Positions 47,168-62,397 of a stretch of DNA of 64,000 nucleotides are shown here, piece by piece (positions within the stretch are counted from its first letter, which is position 1; the number at the start of each line of letters is the position of its first letter). The translations under genes and the position numbers were made by a program. Below the pieces are notes generated by a model that did no database searches, was not told where the DNA came from, and saw only the letters and a list, made by a program, of their open reading frames with translations. This DNA is from Sycobia sp. Sy_11 (Eukaryota; Arthropoda; Insecta; Hymenoptera; Epichrysomallidae), in NCBI GenBank assembly GCA_018907035.1, contig JACCIC010000205.1, positions 651,001 through 715,000 of the forward strand, in the 5' to 3' direction.

Positions 47168-48576
47168 TGCGATGCGCCCTCTCAAGCGGCGCGAAAGAGG
47201 CGGAATTTCTGCGTGTAATATATAGTTCGAGCTGGGTTGGAATACGATAAGCCGGCAACAATATGGTGGTCGAGAGAAGAATGGCGGATGGAAACGGTCG
47301 GCAGTGATCGCAGAGCGACTTTTCAGTTCGGGAAAAGGAGCAACGAGGAGGCGTCAAGAGATGTTTGCTGTTTTTCAAAAAATTATTAAGCCCGCTCGAG
47401 TAACGCAGAAGTACATTTAGCGTATAATTCTTTAACAATTCGCAAGATTTCTGTACTCTGAGGAATTTTTCTTTTATCAAACCTTTAACGATTTCAAGAG
47501 AGAAAAAAGTAATTTTTACGAATCAATTGACTTTAGGGATGGATCGACAACTCTTATTATATCAAATTTAAACACATATACCATTATATACTCTATGTGT
47601 ATCCTTAATAATTATTTTTTTTACGGGTGCTCTGAACTAAGGCCATCGAAAGCAACATCCTCGAAAAGAAAAAAAAACCCCAGTATCATACTGCGCTGAG
47701 TTTCTTATCGCAACTTAAACCTAATATTACAATCAATAGTAAATAATAATCGCCGAGATTCTAAAGTACATCATCCCTACTAATTTGGTTCACGTGCTTC
47801 TTTGAAAAAAAGTCTTTAAAAGTCTTTTAGAAAACATGAGGTATATATTTAATTTACAATATTTATTATATACATATATATTTGAGGTTCTACTTTATAA
47901 CTGAATAATCTGAAGTAATCTTACTAAAATTAGCGAGTGAAAAAATTTTCAAGTAATTAATACATCGTTCGTGCTTTAAAAAAAAAAATTAAGTTTTAAT
48001 TTTTTTTTTTAAAAACATAAATGTACTATACGCTTTAACAAATGCAACAACAAAAAAAACCATTACACGTGAAATGCCGATGGGCAATGTTATATACCTT
48101 CGAGTCGAAAAATACGAGACGTATATAATTATAATATAAGAGCGCGTCGCAAGCGTTAATCCCCACGTTCGTCGATTTGGTATTTTCATAGTAACCGATA
48201 CACGTGCACTTTTTGCGTCGCGTTTCAAGTGCGCTCGATAGAGATTAAAAAAAAAAAATAATAAAAGAATAATAATAATAATAAAACAAAAAAAAACGCG
48301 CGTTCCCATCACCCGTACAACGTAATGAGGATAAATAAAAGTCGAAGGAATGTCTAAGAACGCGCGCGTCGGCCGGGAATATCCCGTGGCTGATCCAAAC
48401 CGCGTTCGGCTACTTTTTTTTCAATTTTTTTTTTCGATTCATCCAACGAGCCATTCGGCACGTATATATATATATATATATAGATGATCTGCGGTCCCGA
48501 GTCTTTAATTTTGATTCGATATCTGCAGGGCTCTTGAATACAATTGAACCGCAGCTGGTCTACTTTTATCACGCAC

Positions 48577-48635
<59 letters not shown>

Positions 48636-49369
48636 TAAATTATTACTCGTATACACTCCCGTAAAATTGTGATAGTCGTCGTTTATCGTCGAAAAATATG
48701 AATATTCTGTTCTTATGATTCCTTTTTCGATTGTATAAAATATTTTATTCGCTATCAGTTTCGTTGAGTCTTGATTATTACTATATTCATGTACTTATAT
48801 GTATGTATTACAAATATTTCGATCTGATTTTAATCCATACACGTAAATTAAATATTATAATTATTTTAACATTTTCAGTGATGCAATAATACATATTTAA
48901 TTGCTCAGAATCTATTATTTATTATAGAAGTATAATTTTCCATATTCTATATTTTATTTTATATCTTATCCTACTTGCCACACTTGACACATAAATCACA
49001 ATTTGACAAATAAATAACAATGGAATATATTTCAGTTATGAGAGAATGTGTAAAAATGTATCAAACATAAAAGTGATAACAGCATATAATCAGAATTTCT
49101 AAAAGAATTTTAGGGGCTATAGTATTAGCTATATTTTAGAATTAATTCTGTTAACAAAAATACGAATTTATATAATTCATGAAAAATCTGGGGCGAGAGT
49201 TGCATGTACTCCGTGTAAGTATAAAAATGTAGCTTAAATTTAAATTAAATTAAAATCTACAAAGTGCTGATGTTTATTAACTAATACATGGTCATCGCAA
49301 AGCTAAAGCGAGAAATTTAACGCGAACAAGGCAATCGTCCATATTTGTCGGCAATAAATGGATTTGCCG
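45981..49369. other. Spacer with dense microsatellites
   Basis: (AT)n 45991-46017, 46278-46321, 46483-46572 (interrupted), 48463-48482 and 48579-48632; (GC)n 46217-46233; (GA)n 46684-46715; (TC)n 47117-47164. GC-richer patches at 46090-46260 and 46980-47350 contain frames on both strands without domains. Confidence 0.5.
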
Positions 49370-49840
49370 ATCTACTGTAGGAACCCGTTGAAAATAGTCG
49401 AAACAGTCGATGGTCCGTTATTATATCGAACCGAATTGACGCGTTGGAAGCGAGAATTGGTTGGGACAGAACGCAAAAACCAGACACGGGACATTAAACC
49501 CATCTGCCCATCGTGAAGATCTTCGGGCGCACTTTCGCTGTATTTGGAAAGCAGCGAGATTGCACGGATTTCGTAACGGTCGAGATTTTGGCCCATCCGG
49601 GCCGACGTCTATCGTTTCGCTCGTTTCAGTGGACGCGCGGCAATCAAGTCGCTGGGGCCACATATTGGGCGCGAAATATTATTCGGCACCGTGTCCGCAG
49701 AATTGGCCGAACTGCCGTCGTCACACTCGTACGGCCACGGCGATCGACGATGTTTTGAATAAATGCATTATTTTTTCATCCCGGCATCGAAATGCATCCC
49801 GATCGTTTTTCATCGAAAACAGAAGGACTTTTTAAACGGC
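49370..49840. other. GC-rich island with open frames on both strands
   Basis: About 470 bp of balanced-composition, CpG-rich DNA in AT-rich surroundings. Frames of 124 and 81 codons (plus) and 74 and 80 codons (minus) overlap; long opens on both strands are expected at this GC level. No recognisable motif. Possibly a promoter, enhancer or unannotated exon. Confidence 0.35.
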
Positions 49841-49920
49841 ACACCTATAAACCGCGTGCACGAAACGAAATTATTATCATTCTTTGCTCTGATCAGAAAT
49901 TACTCGAACAATAAAATAAA

Positions 49921-49972
<52 letters not shown>

Positions 49973-50408
49973 TACTCGAATTTTCACACGCCAGGCAATA
50001 CTTTTTCTAAGTAATACAGTACAATCTCAACCTTTATCATCGGATAATACATCGTTCACTGATATATACATATTATTTCCTTATTTTTGGGATCGACACT
50101 ATATATATATATATATGATAGACCCGGCAGCTCGCGGCGGCCGCGTATCCCGTTCTATAAAACGAAATAAATATAAAATCCCGGTAGCTGTTTAAGGACG
50201 TATCGCAGAGGCCGCCGCGGGGGCAGCGCGCCTTCTGTATCCAGACTTCATCCGGGATTCCCGTCTCTCGTTTACATTGTAATTACATATAACATAAGCC
50301 GGCGCGTGATAAATATAGGGCCCCGACCCGTAGGTATGTACACTTTGCGATGCGTAAATATATACACTTTAAAGACAAGTCCGAGGTTTACAAAAAGTCG
50401 GTGAAATG

Positions 50409-50463
<55 letters not shown>

Positions 50464-50869
50464 CATTATTTATAAAGTAACAAAGGGTCTGCACTGTAAA
50501 ACTGAAATAGAAATACTCGTGCAAAGTGCTCGCCCGTTTCATACATCGATCGATCGACGGGCTAGAGCGTTCAAACACACCCGTCGGAGAAGCATCGTCA
50601 GTACGCCTTTATGGAACTCCGCGATCCTAAATCCCCATTCGGCGCATTCGGCTTTCGCGCGGCTTAAGCTGTCTATTGTGTTTCACGGCGTAATTACGAA
50701 TGTGCTCAAGTCGCGGGCTTACGAATATCGATTGCTAATTAACAAAGTCGCTATATATACTGTATTTTTATAAATATTAACGTGGAGCTAAATAAGCGAA
50801 TGTCCATAAATATCTGAAGAATACACTAAAAAGTAATATAGATGCCAGTATAGCTCTGCGCGGCTAAAA
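49841..50869. other. Spacer
   Basis: (AT)n 49923-49969, 50099-50117 and 50412-50460; GC-rich patch 50120-50240. No gene seen. Confidence 0.55.
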
Positions 50870-51140
50870 ATTTTCTGGTAAAAATTACGATATTAAAATA
50901 AGTCAGTAATTGCAGATCACGGACTGCAAGAATCTAAAAAAATTACCGTATATAGTTGTTAATAAATTTCACAGTGATATTTTTATCAAATCCTAGTAAT
51001 ATTTTCACTAGATGAATGGTCAATTTTTAATTTATCACTTATAAAATTTTCCAGATATCAATGTAATTTTTTAGTCTTTTTTTACAGTCTGTGAAGTAAT
51101 TACTGAGCAGTATCGCAATTTTTCTTATAGAAAATTCTTC
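50870..51140. repeat. Foldback (inverted-repeat) element
   Basis: Arms of about 90 bp: left (50870-50960) contains AATTTTCTGGTAAAAATTAC and CAGTAATTGCAG, then GACTGCAAGAATCTAAAAAA; the complement of the right arm (51050-51140) contains AATTTTCTATAAGAAAAATT, CAGTAATTAC, and GACTGTAAAAAAAGACTAAA in the same order. No ORF. MITE-like. Confidence 0.5.
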
Positions 51141-52299
51141 TCAGTATATGAATTCTAAGGTAATTTCAATTGACAGGAAAGTGTAGCAAAGCTCTTTTTT
51201 CCCCATGCTCCTTTAATTTTTCATGAAAAATATTAGTTATGTAAATATATTTTTTCTATAAATATTCTTTTGCATTTGTTGTTAATTGGAAAATATCATT
51301 GGAAATTCTGAAAACTAATTGTAATTCATCAGAAAAAAAGCCTTGTTAAATTCTTAATTCAAATGAATATTGATTCAAATAGTACTTACTTAAGTATTTA
51401 TCGGAATCGGCGAAATAACTTTTGGACTCTGAAGTAAAAAATTCTATACCATGTTCAGAAAATATTTCAATACACTTGATAATAAGCTATACAATATAAC
51501 ATTGAAATTGGAATTCTTAATTCAATTAACAATTTATTATATATTATGATTCTAACATACGTAATAATTTTAGTAGATTTCAGAATATAACATAGAACAA
51601 ATTTTCAAGTCGACTGATCTGATGAATAGCCTCAATTGGCATTTTGCCATGACAAAATCCACAGGAACGATGCAATTTATTTATCGTAACATGATAATAC
51701 TCTGAAAAATTACTGTTTTATTCGAGATCTCGTATTATTTGGTAAAAAAAAGTACAAGAATGCGAACGATTTGCCTCGTAAGAAGAAAGATAAAAATGAT
51801 CATCTTTGATCTCGCCTGCACTCGCGGGTCGAAGCACTCTATACCGTTCGGAATTGTCTCCCACCCCCCCCTTAATATTAGATCGACGAGACTGTTAAAA
51901 CTGTTTGAGCATCTCAGCTTGTTAAATATAACGATATATATTATATGTATAATATTAACTATAAAATATAGTATATGCGACACAAGTGGGTTTTCAGTAA
52001 CCTCATTATTACTTAAGTGACACATTTATCGTGTAAGGTAATATACTACTTTATAGTAAGAAATAATCAAAATTATAATAATTATGAGAAAAATGTTTGA
52101 AGGGGGAGTTATTACTTGTTGAAATTAGTTGGGTAATACCGAGTGCAGAATAATCCTAGGCGTCATGAGTGTCTGAACATTTGCTCTAACGATGTGACGA
52201 ATCTGCAGGGACGTCCAAATTATGAGGATATTAATGAAAAATGAAAATTATGCATCGTTATTAAATGTTAAAAAAAATAAATTAAAAAAATATATATAG

Positions 52300-52352
<53 letters not shown>

Positions 52353-52551
52353 TTCAGAATACAGTATAAGTAATTTCGAGATTATGTTTTCGCAGTTAAA
52401 AACTTTTACAGCCGAGTACGTGTTTTTTTGCCAACATCTTTAGAATACAATATAGTACAGCCCAATAGCACTCTGATTAACAACTGGAATAACAAAAAAT
52501 AACTCTCAATAACTGGTTGATATATCGACATGATCGATACGATGTATATTC

Positions 52552-52615
<64 letters not shown>

Positions 52616-52732
52616 AGCGAAAGGAAAACGAAGGCGAAAAAAAAAGAATATCAAGTTGAGAGAAGATAAATGCGCGAAGGAAAGTAAAGGAGTAAGAGAG
52701 GGGCGTGGGGGCGTGAGGAGAAAATGGAAAGG

Positions 52733-52798
<66 letters not shown>

Positions 52799-53765
52799 TA
52801 CCAGGGCCCGGGGCCATGTGGCTTTTGCGAGATAGCAAAACGTACACACAAGGCGGAGGCGCTCGGGATCGCGCCTTTTGCTCCCGCGGCACCGACTAAA
52901 TATAGTTTATTGCATTACTCAGTATATGGGGAATGGGGTAGCTGCCGCATTAGAGACACCCGCGCTCCCGCACGCCACCGCGCGAGTTATTAGAGAAAAT
53001 TCGTATATATATTGGACGACAGCAAATTCGGCTGGATCTGGAAATGTATTATATACAACTTGCGCGTCACTTATACACAAAGCGAACTGATATATAAGTA
53101 TGCGTGCGATCTCGTCCCATTTGAATTATATATATATATATATACATACATACATATATATAACTACACTTGAATTTTTTGGATTTAAACATAGTCATGG
53201 ATCGAGTTCAACACAGTATTTTATTATTGAATTGATTTTATTATAAATTTTTGTTCCAAAATTATTCACATTTTCGCGTGCAAGAAGTTTTTACGGAATG
53301 CGTTAAATAATGCCAAAAGCTCGTGTGTGTATGTGTGTGTGTGCGCGCGCGAGTGCGTGCGCGCGTGTGTGTATGTACCTCACTCATACAACAATTTATA
53401 TTATAACAATATGGACTACAGAAAGATTTCGATGGATTTAAAAAAAAGATACGTCCGCGGGTCCAGTTTTATAGCCCCGCCCCTTACAAACTGGGATGTT
53501 CCAATTCACGCACTCGTATAAGCTCCGAGATCCGTCTATGTATTAAGACTTCGCACAGAAGAATATATGGTAAATTAAAAACTAATCCGAGTAATCTGAA
53601 CATAAACAGTCTTAAAACAGCTAATGCAAAGGTATTTAAACAAAAAGTAAATTTTATATTCATCGCAAAGCTAAAAAGTTGCCCACGAGCGTAAATTACA
53701 TTTCATTATAAATTTATATAATTACATAATTAACATTGAAACCGTACAATTTTTCATTAAAAAAT
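51141..53765. other. Spacer with microsatellites
   Basis: (AT)n 52303-52346, 52555-52610, 52735-52760 joined to (TG)n 52765-52797, and 53130-53162; GT/GC alternating tract 53320-53371. A near-identical pair of open frames on opposite strands at 51735-52025 is a composition effect. No gene. Confidence 0.5.
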
Positions 53766-55070
53766 AAAAATCGTACTTATGTCGATTGTTTCGAATTAAA
53801 TTAATAAATACTTTTATCGGTCCTAGACTCTTCATATACTATAATATACTATATTAATATAATGGCAGTGGGACTGTCCTTGTTTATAATCACCCCCGAA
53901 GAGTCTGAAATATAAATTACTACCAAAAATCAAATTAAATTAGATCAAAAATTAAAAATAATAAAAAAAATAAATAATAAAAATCAAATAATCTATATTC
54001 TATGTTAGTAATTAAAAATTACAAAGCAATAATAAAGTCTGTTTGTCATTCGATTTTGTCATCTTAATTATTATACGTAATAAATTAGTTTTGAAAATAT
54101 TTTCCTGAAGCAGTTAATTAAAAAATACTATTATTTTATGTCTTATATCGGCTTCAATTATTCGTTGGTAATTAGAAATTCTATTCTCTTTATTTATAAA
54201 ATAAATAATATCATTTTATATTTTGGAAATTTTATAAAATAAAATAAATTTTTTAAATTAAAAATCATGCTGAGTTCATAACTTTAATTCGTTACTTGAC
54301 TTTCTAGAAAGTGAACATGAACGTCATGTTTGGTGATTTGCCATTCCCGCAAGTCGTAAAATATTATCTTGGTTGGTATATAAGCCCGATTAGGACTTCA
54401 CATCATAAAAACATATATTATATACGAATCTGTAAGCTATTATGAATACGTCCTAGATGTATTTAGATGTATAAGGTATATAGAACGAGCGTACGTATAA
54501 GTTACTTTGAAATGTTCGAAATAAACTTGATAAACAATTATAATTAATTAATTAAAAATAATGATTAAAGTCGATTAATTTATATAAGGAAGCATAATGA
54601 CGATATCAATTTTTTAGCTAGGTTATATGTTATACCTCCCTTAACCTTGTTTTAAGATAAATTTGAATCATAGCCAGAAATACATTGATACGGAACTGAA
54701 TATGATCAGCGTTAAATACCTAACAAAAAACTTGAAAAAATGTAACTTTAAATCGGCCGGAATGGCCGTAAAAACGTTACATGTTTTCCTATTTATTACC
54801 GAACAAAGATACCCTGTTACTAGGTATCGTCATTTGAAAATTCCTTGTTTATACCTTAAAAATAGAATGCATTATTTATACCATATTATTTTTATTATTT
54901 GTAATTTTTAATTTTTACTCTAATTTTATTTTATTTTTTGTAATACTTTCTATGTCAGATTCTTTGGGGTTGATTATAAACAAGGACAGTCTGATTATCA
55001 TTATTTTAGCAAGACTGTAAAACCGATAAGAATATTCATTCATTTAATTTTTCTTTACAAGTGCACGAAT
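53766..55070. mobile_element. Candidate 1.3-kb element with long terminal inverted repeats
   Basis: Left arm 53766-54009 and right arm about 54880-55070 are inverted copies: complement of the right arm has TTATCGGTTTTACAGTCTTG, GACTGTCCTTGTTTATAATC, GAATCTGACATAGAA and AATTAGAGTAAAAATTAAAA, matching left-arm blocks in order. The interior (54010-54879) has no transposase; its longest frame (54663-54911) is unrecognised. Other members lie at 7382, 28708 and 40878. Consistent with a non-autonomous DNA transposon. Confidence 0.6.
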
Positions 55071-55431
55071 TATAATTGGATTATTTGATCGTTCTTATTG
55101 CATTAATGATGGTCAATGCACAACTTTAATCGTCTTAAGAGTCGAAAAAGTGAGCTTAGCCAATAAAAAGACTTTGGCCATCCAAACAGAATTATGATCC
55201 TCAAAATTTCGGTTCACGAGAAAAATACGTTTCGAGAACGACGTAGGTGCGAGGAAGGGGAATCATCTGCCTTTTTTAATAAAGTCGTCAGACAAACACT
55301 TCTGGCATCGCGTGGACTAATGTAATAATATTAATAACATAATGTAATATCTAATAATAATAATAACAACAACATAATATAAAAGCGTATGAAACTTAAA
55401 TATTGAAAGACAAACGAAATATCATCGTTTT

Positions 55432-55485
<54 letters not shown>

Positions 55486-56014
55486 CGCATCTTCCTGTGA
55501 GTGTGCGTCACACGAAGTAATGCGGCGGGAAAGAGATGCTGATGCGGACGCCGTCGGGTCGTGCGCTGATGTATATACATGGTTTCTTTTTTTCTCATCT
55601 TCATCGGTAGCTCCAACACGCTGCATCGATCATTCGGCTATATATATATATATATAACACAAGTGTCAGATAGCAGGCAGGAACCAGCAGTTCACCGCAA
55701 AGTGGGCGATTGGGGAGGGGGGAAGGGGGGGTGAGAGGGAAACTGTCGGAGCTCGTGATTAGTCAAGGCCGAGGGCCCTCGAGGCGTGGCGTGAGCGGAA
55801 GGAAGCGTTTCGGCTTTACGCAACATGTCGGCAGGTGCCGTGTTCTCCGACCGTGTGCGGAGGAAGGATGAGTACGAGGGGTTGGAGGGGGCGAGGACGG
55901 AGGCGCGGTACAGTCTTCCGTTTAGGGCACAAGCTTACATTTTTATCTACATGTGCGCCGATCCAATTTCCAGCGGGGTCTCTGAATCTATCTCGAGGAG
56001 TATCTCCTACTACG

Positions 56015-56065
<51 letters not shown>

Positions 56066-56639
56066 TGGCTGCTATATATAATGTAGTATGTAGTTGTATT
56101 ATAAGATCGAAACGGCCAAGGGATGCCGGGTCTTTCCGGACACCTTCAACTCTTCATAGATACACAGTCTCTAATGCAAGCATCCAATATTCTACATGCG
56201 CATGCGCGGCGCGCGTATATGTTATTTAAATGCTCTTTAACATAATCTCGATTGTAGATGCGTGTATGAAATTTTCAAATATATCATCGACTTTCGAGGA
56301 AGTCGGTACGATTTAAACGTACGCGTCCAACGTGTACGTGTAGTGCCATCGGGGGATCCTATTAAGTATATGAAAAAAAAAAGCTCATCACCATCGGTTG
56401 GGCCTAATTATGAAATTACAACAGCGGGAACACGAGCAGTACCATAACGTCATTCGCTTATCAATACACAAAACAGATCGCGGGGAAAATTTAAAGTCCG
56501 TAGTACTATAAGTTTTGATGTACTCGAGCACCGTCTTTTACGTCGCACGCACAGAGATATTAAAGGATTCATTTGTTAAAAAAAAATCCGTATAAAAATA
56601 CTACATTCGGGAAAATAAAAAATGTCGTTTATTAGGGAA

Positions 56640-56697
<58 letters not shown>

Positions 56698-56825
56698 GTT
56701 TTACCTTTTGGATTAGTTTTAAATGTTTCTTACGCAACGTATAAGTGAGACCAATTTGTTGCCTTGTTGCACCACTGGCATGCATGTAGAGATTTAGGAT
56801 TGATCGCGAATTTTAGCTAAGAACC

Positions 56826-56873
<48 letters not shown>

Positions 56874-57555
56874 GAATAAAGGATGAGAATTATATAAATG
56901 CCAATATTTTACCTTTCCGGAGAGAGCGGCCTTTACCGTTATTGTATATCTATTTAGCCACGGCTCAAACTAAATTATCAATCGGTCGAAGAGCCCATCG
57001 AGGCATCTTGCGCGAAAAATATAATAGAAAAATCGAGGAATGAAAAAAAAAAAGAAGAAGAAAGCCTCGAAGTCGGAGAAGGAATGGGGAGGTACGGGAG
57101 GAAGAATGTACAGAATAGAAATCGTGCCCGTGGAAATAATAGCTCGTGTTCGACCATATATCGATTAATTTCAACGCGTTGGAAAATTTTTACACTGTCT
57201 CTTTTCCATCGGTCGACTTCTTGCGGGCGTCCTTTATCGCGTAGAGTATTGCACGGAGATGAGTATAAATAAAATTTAAAGAGCTGCCACGCGCCATTGT
57301 TTAATACAACGAAATACGCATTATACCTTACATCCATCATCTACATATTTTCGCAACTATGAAATTTTCTTGCAGTATTGTTTTTGCACGCATAACTATC
57401 GAGCTATCTTCTTGGTCTTCTAAGTACTTGTGTATTGCTCGAAGAAGTATTCGACCAATTTGCAAAATTCTAACCAATCGCATCTGCTCTCTACGACCAA
57501 GGCAATAGATTCTACTGAATCTCATCTTGTCTTCGTATTGGTGAAACATTAAGTT

Positions 57556-57607
<52 letters not shown>

Positions 57608-57842
57608 AAAGTGTTATTTCGGGCTCTTTTAAAAGTATTATAATAATTACTAATTCCCCGACGAACTTCTCTTGAAGCCGAGGTAGATCGTAGATTAAGC
57701 ATAGATTAAGGCACTTGAGGGAATTTTTGAGATATTTATAGCCAATTAAAATTTAGAAAGCTATATGGAAACAACGCGGGCGCGGCAAATGCAGTATAAG
57801 TAAAAAAAAATTACTCCAATTTGTTCAAAATACTTTTATATA

Positions 57843-57895
<53 letters not shown>

Positions 57896-58952
57896 GAGAA
57901 TCTATTGTAAATTATTTTTCAATGAGCACGGAAGGCTCTGCTTTATCGCATTTCCATACCAACACTAAAGAATAATATTTACTGTAATATGGTTATACTC
58001 GTAGGTTCTTTTAAGAATTAGATTAAATCGTTGTTACAACTATTGTTTATAAGGAAAGTATGATGTAACATATGTCGTTGAAAATTTATTACTTTTTGAT
58101 TATGTGCATTTGTCCAAAATTATCTAATCAATAAGCATTTTAATGTGTTTATAATCAAACATTTAAAATTATTATTAACAACTTTATTTGTAATGCTCAT
58201 CTTGGAAATCAATAAAAAATTTTTTATCGATTCCAGTTCAATAGAGCGAAAAATTACCCGTTTCGAAGAAAGAAATCTTTGTCAATAGATTAATTATTAA
58301 TATTTTTTAATTCTTTTTTTGTAATTATAGCTGAATTATAATCGGGAACCTTTTTTTTTAAATTATAATTTTTTTTTAGATATCAGATACTGTAAAATAT
58401 ATAGGTGAATTAGCCAAGATCCCGGCTAGATTTTCTACCCAAAAAAATCGGACATACATCCGATAGTTACACGGACAGTATTCTCATTCGGATTCCAATT
58501 AGACCTTAGTATTACTAGTCGGAATACGGAGATAAATGCTAATAAATTTTTACACGGGGCCATATATCATGCAATATAGTGTATAAATTTCAAAACTTTG
58601 TTATCAAGCAGGATTCTCACCCCCCTCTCTCTCTCTCTCTCTCGCTCTCCTCTGTCTCTCTATCTTTATGTATCCAGTCATTTAAATCTAAAATTATTAT
58701 TACATCGTTCCATGAATATTAGATTGTAGATAATGCATGCGCGAGTGCATTCCAAGGAATGGTCGGAGAAAACGATTCGATTCAGTCCAAACGAGTGCGC
58801 GTATTTAATCCCATCGACCGATAGACCTTTACTAAAATAAATGTATTCTTTGGTGCGTTTTTATTTCCTTTTCTGATTGTCAATGTTGTTAATTTGTATT
58901 TTTTTTTCGTCATTTTTTATTGTTGCACCACTTAGAAATTGCCCGTGATATA

Positions 58953-58954
<2 letters not shown>
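55071..58954. other. Spacer with one GC-rich island
   Basis: (AT)n 55436-55482, 55640-55657, 56017-56063, 56642-56695, 56829-56870 and 57846-57890; (AC)n 57558-57604; (CT)n 58623-58643. GC-rich, CpG-rich DNA at 55680-55940 starts an open frame with no recognisable domain. No gene is supported. Confidence 0.5.
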
Positions 58955-59008
<54 letters not shown>

Positions 59009-59562
59009 TATATAGTATATACACAACAGCGAACCCCATCATCGACATTTAGCTAGAAACCGCCGTGTTTTATGGATTTTCCAGCCGGTCCATCCCGTCG
59101 ACCCGACGAAGGGGCCTAAATTTTATTGCTGTCATAATAAACCCTGCTTCCTCCTCCGAGCCCTGCCACCTTTTTCCTCGCCTTCTCCATCGCGAAATTT
59201 CAAACTTATACGCGTGTGCATCCGTGAGTGTGTGGGTGCGCGCGCGCGCGCAGTCGAAGAAAAGCCGGCGCGCGGGCGTCGGGCGTCTGGCCCTCGTTAA
59301 AATATCGATGTAGCATCAACATCCGCGCGTTTTTGCGGCACGATCCCGACGATGCGAGCCTTATGTGTATGGAAAAAAAAAAGATCGTAATTTTACGTAT
59401 AACGACGCAGTGGTGTATATGCTCGAGGTGTGCGCGGGTGCTCTATAATTATACTTCGCGTGTCGTGATGCCGCTTCCAATGTATATAGATATATAGTGC
59501 GTTATATACGCGCAAAAGGAAACGCTCAGTGTATATCTATACGTAAGGGCATGACAATCAAA

Positions 59563-59609
<47 letters not shown>

Positions 59610-61364
59610 CACAATTATAATTGTTTTGTTATTATACTATTATAAATGGGCATGTTAATTATGTCATTGTAACGGTCACAAACTAGGGTAAAAATTGAGC
59701 AGGGATCGTTTTCGAAAAGTAACTGATGCCACCACTTTTTTGGAAAGTTAGAATCGAGACAGCATTGATGCACTGAAAAAATTTCTGGCTAGAAAATAAT
59801 CTGGATTTTTGGCGGATTAAAAATTTATATAAATACAAAATAATAATGTGTTTTGTTTTATCGATCGTATATATAATGCCGAGAAAATACCGAATAGCTC
59901 AATGAGCAGTGATGATATATCTAATTATTACCGTAGATATATCATAACTTTTAATAACAGAAATGATATATATCTATATTTATGTTATTATACATCTATA
60001 GTGATGATTTATCTAACTATTACCATCCGCCTTCACGGTTTTTCTCACAATAAGGGATGTTGAGCATGAATGATTAAATGATTTTTATTATTTATTAATA
60101 ATATCTCCTAATATGGCTTCGTCTACTCCGACTAAAAGTTCTTTCAATTTTGTAGCATTTGAAATTAATTGAATTTATTCGCGAAACAACAATTATCTTA
60201 AAACTCGTTCCTTTTTCATTCTTTAGGCTTGAATTTTCAAAAATCTCAGAAATAGATTATGAGATACCTAATCTAACCAACTGAATTCTTTAACTATAAG
60301 TTAATGTATCCTATAAATATTTATCCTATTTTTCCATTTGCCATTGTACTATATATCGTGAAGACTGCAAACATACGTTAATTCTTATCTTATCAATTTT
60401 TTTCACACGCACATGGGGGATTGGGATAAGATCGGAAAATTGCCTAGACGTGCATTAAATGCATTGGCATATAAATGAAACGTTACAGTGAACGGGTTAC
60501 TAATCACTTGCACGTCGTTTATATGAATGAAAAAAAAAATTAATTCTTTGCCTATCTTTGGTTCCAGTGGAGACCTTTTACATTTATTTTTAATTAAAAT
60601 CGTATGCAATATCATTTTGATTTTATCAATAGTAATCGAATAATTCCACCTCTTCGTCACTTTCCATACGCGGTTTACTGTATAATTATACTACACGACG
60701 CATTTTCACTAATACACTATCAATATATAAGATTGTAAATTTATTAATATTTCTATAAACATTCACTATGTTGTCGAAAAACTTATAAAAGATAATAATT
60801 TATCTAAATATATACAAATTTCATTTAATTAGTAAGTTTCAATAATTGAACATCAATAAAGTGCTTGAAATATCAAATAGGAAAAAATAAAATTAAAAGA
60901 AAATAATGTGATTTTGTTCAGGCGAGCCTTCTTCAGAAATAATAATTGTACGCATGTAGTCAAAAATTATTTATCTTTAATATATAATATTCAATTATTT
61001 AAACATATATGAATTAAATGAAATTTATATACATTAAGATAAATTATTATCATTGATTTAATTTTTTAGATACGTTTTAGATAAGTTTTTATATAATACA
61101 GTGAGCAATTATAAGAATTCATTATGGAAATCAACATTATAGAAATCAATTTATAATGATAAATATTATTCTACTTGTAAAATGTGTTACAGTACAATCA
61201 TATAATAAATCATGTATTGAAAGTATCGAAGAAGGTTACGTATTCGACTACTCTATATTGGGTCCAAGAGGTGAAAATATGTTATTTCATATATAGAATT
61301 TAATTAAGAATTAATACGAAGAACCTGCATTTGAACAAAGAAAGGATAATTTTTTCATTATATT

Positions 61365-61367
<3 letters not shown>
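58955..61367. other. Spacer
   Basis: (AT)n 58956-59006 and 59566-59606; (GC)n 59236-59251; GC-richer patch 59030-59480 with unrecognised frames. The rest is AT-rich with nothing recognised. Confidence 0.5.
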
Positions 61368-61421
<54 letters not shown>

Positions 61422-61722
61422 ATATGGAAGTTACAAGGATTGGTTATCCGGTCACTCCAGACTCCCCTGTTAATTTATAACTTACGCAATATTAAACTAA
61501 CTTTATATTAATTATAAGTTTTTTACATTTTTAATTAGCATTGGAATTAATAGTTATCAGATTTGTGAATTACGGGTCATAAATTTTTTGTTTATAGTCT
61601 TATATATATAATCACATTGTGTATACTCGTGAATATATCGTTCGTTCTAACGACATGTAAAGTATATAATGCCGACAATGAAATCCAAAATATCGTTATA
61701 ACGATTGATTAAGCGATATAAT

Positions 61723-61781
<59 letters not shown>

Positions 61782-61986
61782 CGTATATATTTTAGACGTA
61801 TATATATATAGACGTTTATTCTACATTGTATAAGGATGATAACTTACTCCATCCTTTATCGATTATAATATGTGTGCGCCAGCGCGCGGGATGAATTCTT
61901 CACACGCAAATCATTCGTCGCAATAAGGGCCGGACCATTTAAAATTTGAAAGATACGTACGTACTCCAACACCCCTCTCTCTATAT

Positions 61987-62051
<65 letters not shown>

Positions 62052-62363
62052 AATGATATTATATAGATAACCTAAGCAGACTCATTGCCGCGGTCGAGCG
62101 AGGGTTGAATAATATATAAATAAAGCCAGAGCCTGAGAAATCGAGAAATTATTATGAGCTGCAGTACGCGCGCAGCCGACCCAGACGAATCGATGATTCC
62201 TCATCTCCCGTCAAACCGTCGCCGACGCCGCGCAGGTCTCAAGTGCCAATGAGAATTTTCCCTTCCGTTCCTCATTTCTCCCCTCCTCGCGCCCCGCGCG
62301 TCTTTCCCACTCTCGAACGGACGGAAATTATGACTTTTCCTCCTACCGCGGGGAGAGAGGGAG

Positions 62364-62397
<34 letters not shown>

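Noticed and set aside
51735..52025. Paired 93- and 96-codon ORFs on opposite strands
   Set aside because: Complementary open frames without any domain or splice context; probably chance.
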